64,000 nt of DNA, from the NCBI RefSeq assembly GCF_001543145.1, contig NZ_CP014160.1:1674001-1738000 (forward strand), given 5' to 3'. Made by a program: the position numbers and the translations under genes. The first letter of the stretch is position 1; the number at the start of each line of letters is the position of its first letter. The notes under the pieces are model-generated. The model searched no databases. It was given only the letters and a program-made list of their open reading frames with translations, and was not told the DNA's origin. The DNA is from Aerococcus sanguinicola (GTDB taxonomy: Bacteria > Bacillota > Bacilli > Lactobacillales > Aerococcaceae). Below are positions 63,351-64,000 of the stretch, piece after piece.

Positions 63351-63432
63351 AAAAAATCATAAAAGCTGAGATTTCTAATGGGATAAATACAATGGAAATA
63401 AAAGCGACTGACTAGCGCCTTTAATCGACTCA

Positions 63433-63441
63433 TGCTAAAAT
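63433..63441 (+). promoter_or_regulatory. Extended -10 promoter of zapA
   Basis: TGCTAAAAT is a good extended -10; no clear -35 is present. Confidence 0.5.
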
Positions 63442-63473
63442 AGATAGAGAATGACCAGTTAAGGAGAGAAAGG

Positions 63474-63959
63474 ATGCCTATGACGAAGAATAAAAAAATG
63501 CGTCATCAAGTCGTAATTGCTAACCAAGACTATACTATTGTCAGCGACAAGTCGCGTGCGCATGTCGACCAGGTAGTTGAAATTCTTAACCAACAAATGA
63601 AGGAGATGCAGGCTAGCCATTATGCTATCTCAACTGAAGAACAAGCTCTCTTAGCGGCAGTCAATGCCATTTCCGACCGCTTAGATCTCGAGCTGTCAAC
63701 CGAGAGTCGCAAGCAAAGCCAACAAATGGCCAGCGATATTGGAGGGTTAGAAGCTGAAGTCAAAGCGTTAAAAGAAGAAATTCATTTTCTCCATAAAAAT
63801 TTTGCCAAAGCCTTTCAACGTTTGTTAAAAGAGCGGGAAGCCTCTGACTCAGCCAGTCCAGTCGATCGTCACGACCAAAGCCAAGAAACGACAGCAAGTC
63901 ACCCGAGCACTTCATCGGATCGCAAGCAGGGAGGCTTGACTAAGACCCGCCGCCACTAG
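63474..63959 (+). CDS. zapA: Cell-division protein ZapA-like
   Basis: This 161-residue cytoplasmic protein has the N-terminal ZapA fold (QVVIANQDYTIVSDKSRAHVDQVVEILN) and a coiled coil (about 75-122, ending HFLHKNFAKAFQRLL). ZapA binds FtsZ and bundles its filaments. The last ~38 residues are a hydrophilic Ser/Asp/Gln/Thr-rich tail. It is longer than Bacillus ZapA (~85 residues) mainly by the coiled coil and tail, as in other Lactobacillales. The SD AAGGAG lies seven bases before ATG 63474. Confidence 0.88.
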   Translation: MPMTKNKKMRHQVVIANQDYTIVSDKSRAHVDQVVEILNQQMKEMQASHYAISTEEQALLAAVNAISDRLDLELSTESRKQSQQMASDIGGLEAEVKALKEEIHFLHKNFAKAFQRLLKEREASDSASPVDRHDQSQETTASHPSTSSDRKQGGLTKTRRH

Positions 63960-63980
63960 TGCAAAGGAGCGCATCTGGCT

Positions 63981-64000
63981 ATGATTCTTATCTTATTTTT
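63981..64000 (+). CDS. Start of a probable CvpA-family membrane protein (cut by window edge)
   Basis: ATG 63981 begins MILILF, a hydrophobic start, after an AAAGGAGC SD at 63963-63970 (spacing ~10). In Firmicutes a cvpA-like gene often follows zapA. Only six codons are seen, so the identity is inferred from context. Confidence 0.4.

Noticed and set aside
1..64000. CRISPR arrays, prophage, IS elements, tRNA or rRNA genes
   Set aside because: I looked for direct repeats with spacers, integrase/transposase motifs and tRNA cloverleaf signatures and saw none.

Overview
The window is chromosomal DNA from a low-to-mid GC Gram-positive bacterium of the order Lactobacillales. The evidence is strong AGGAGG-type ribosome binding sites, three T-box leaders, a glmS ribozyme, a complete mevalonate-pathway operon, PepV, an AzlC/AzlD exporter and an SBP-permease fusion ABC transporter of the GlnP type. 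The sodA / class B PBP / rpmG / rhomboid / glucokinase order matches a block known from Firmicutes. An Aerococcaceae member such as Aerococcus would fit, but that is inference and was not tested by any search. There are no phage genes, IS transposases, CRISPR arrays, tRNA or rRNA genes; nearly everything is housekeeping.

Layout. 1-8.9 kb: the end of sodA, a Nudix hydrolase, a YfhO-type membrane protein on the minus strand, an elongation-type PBP, ribosomal protein L33, and a rhomboid / glucokinase / rhodanese-like / 3-methyladenine glycosylase run. 8.9-14 kb: T-box plus valS, then glmS ribozyme plus glmS. 14-16.7 kb (minus): cold-shock protein, RadC, a membrane protein and an MnmM-like methyltransferase. 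16.8-26.3 kb: a LysM glucosaminidase, T-box plus leuS, a pyridoxamine kinase, a MurJ-type flippase and a second LysM protein carrying an unrecognised repeated module. 26.5-36 kb: pepV, a SpoU methyltransferase, an HD protein, an HxlR regulator, T-box plus pheST, pta, tsaE and a GNAT acetyltransferase. 36.4-44.4 kb: murB, an orphan double-ABC ATPase, azlCD, and the minus-strand mevalonate operon mvaK1-mvaD-mvaK2-fni. 44.6-53 kb: guaA, a mechanosensitive-channel-like protein, a large secreted repeat protein, cysK-cysE and corA. 53-64 kb: lysA-ddh, psuG, trmO, lemA-DUF2207, a DUF368 protein (candidate undecaprenyl-phosphate translocase), a minus-strand amino-acid ABC transporter, zapA and the start of a cvpA-like gene.

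Functional themes. Many genes serve the cell envelope: PBP, GlmS, MurB, MurJ, DUF368, YfhO, glucosaminidase, the LysM protein, meso-DAP/lysine synthesis and isoprenoid supply. A second group serves translation: three aminoacyl-tRNA synthetase operons under T-box control, TsaE, TrmO, MnmM, a SpoU methyltransferase and L33.

The least explained material is: (1) a LysM protein with three copies of an unrecognised ~50-residue module; (2) a secreted acidic protein with three ~83-residue C-terminal repeats and no visible wall anchor; (3) a tandem array of long hairpins with conserved borders and unrelated interiors after cysE; (4) two copies of a palindromic intergenic element, one carrying a different central segment.
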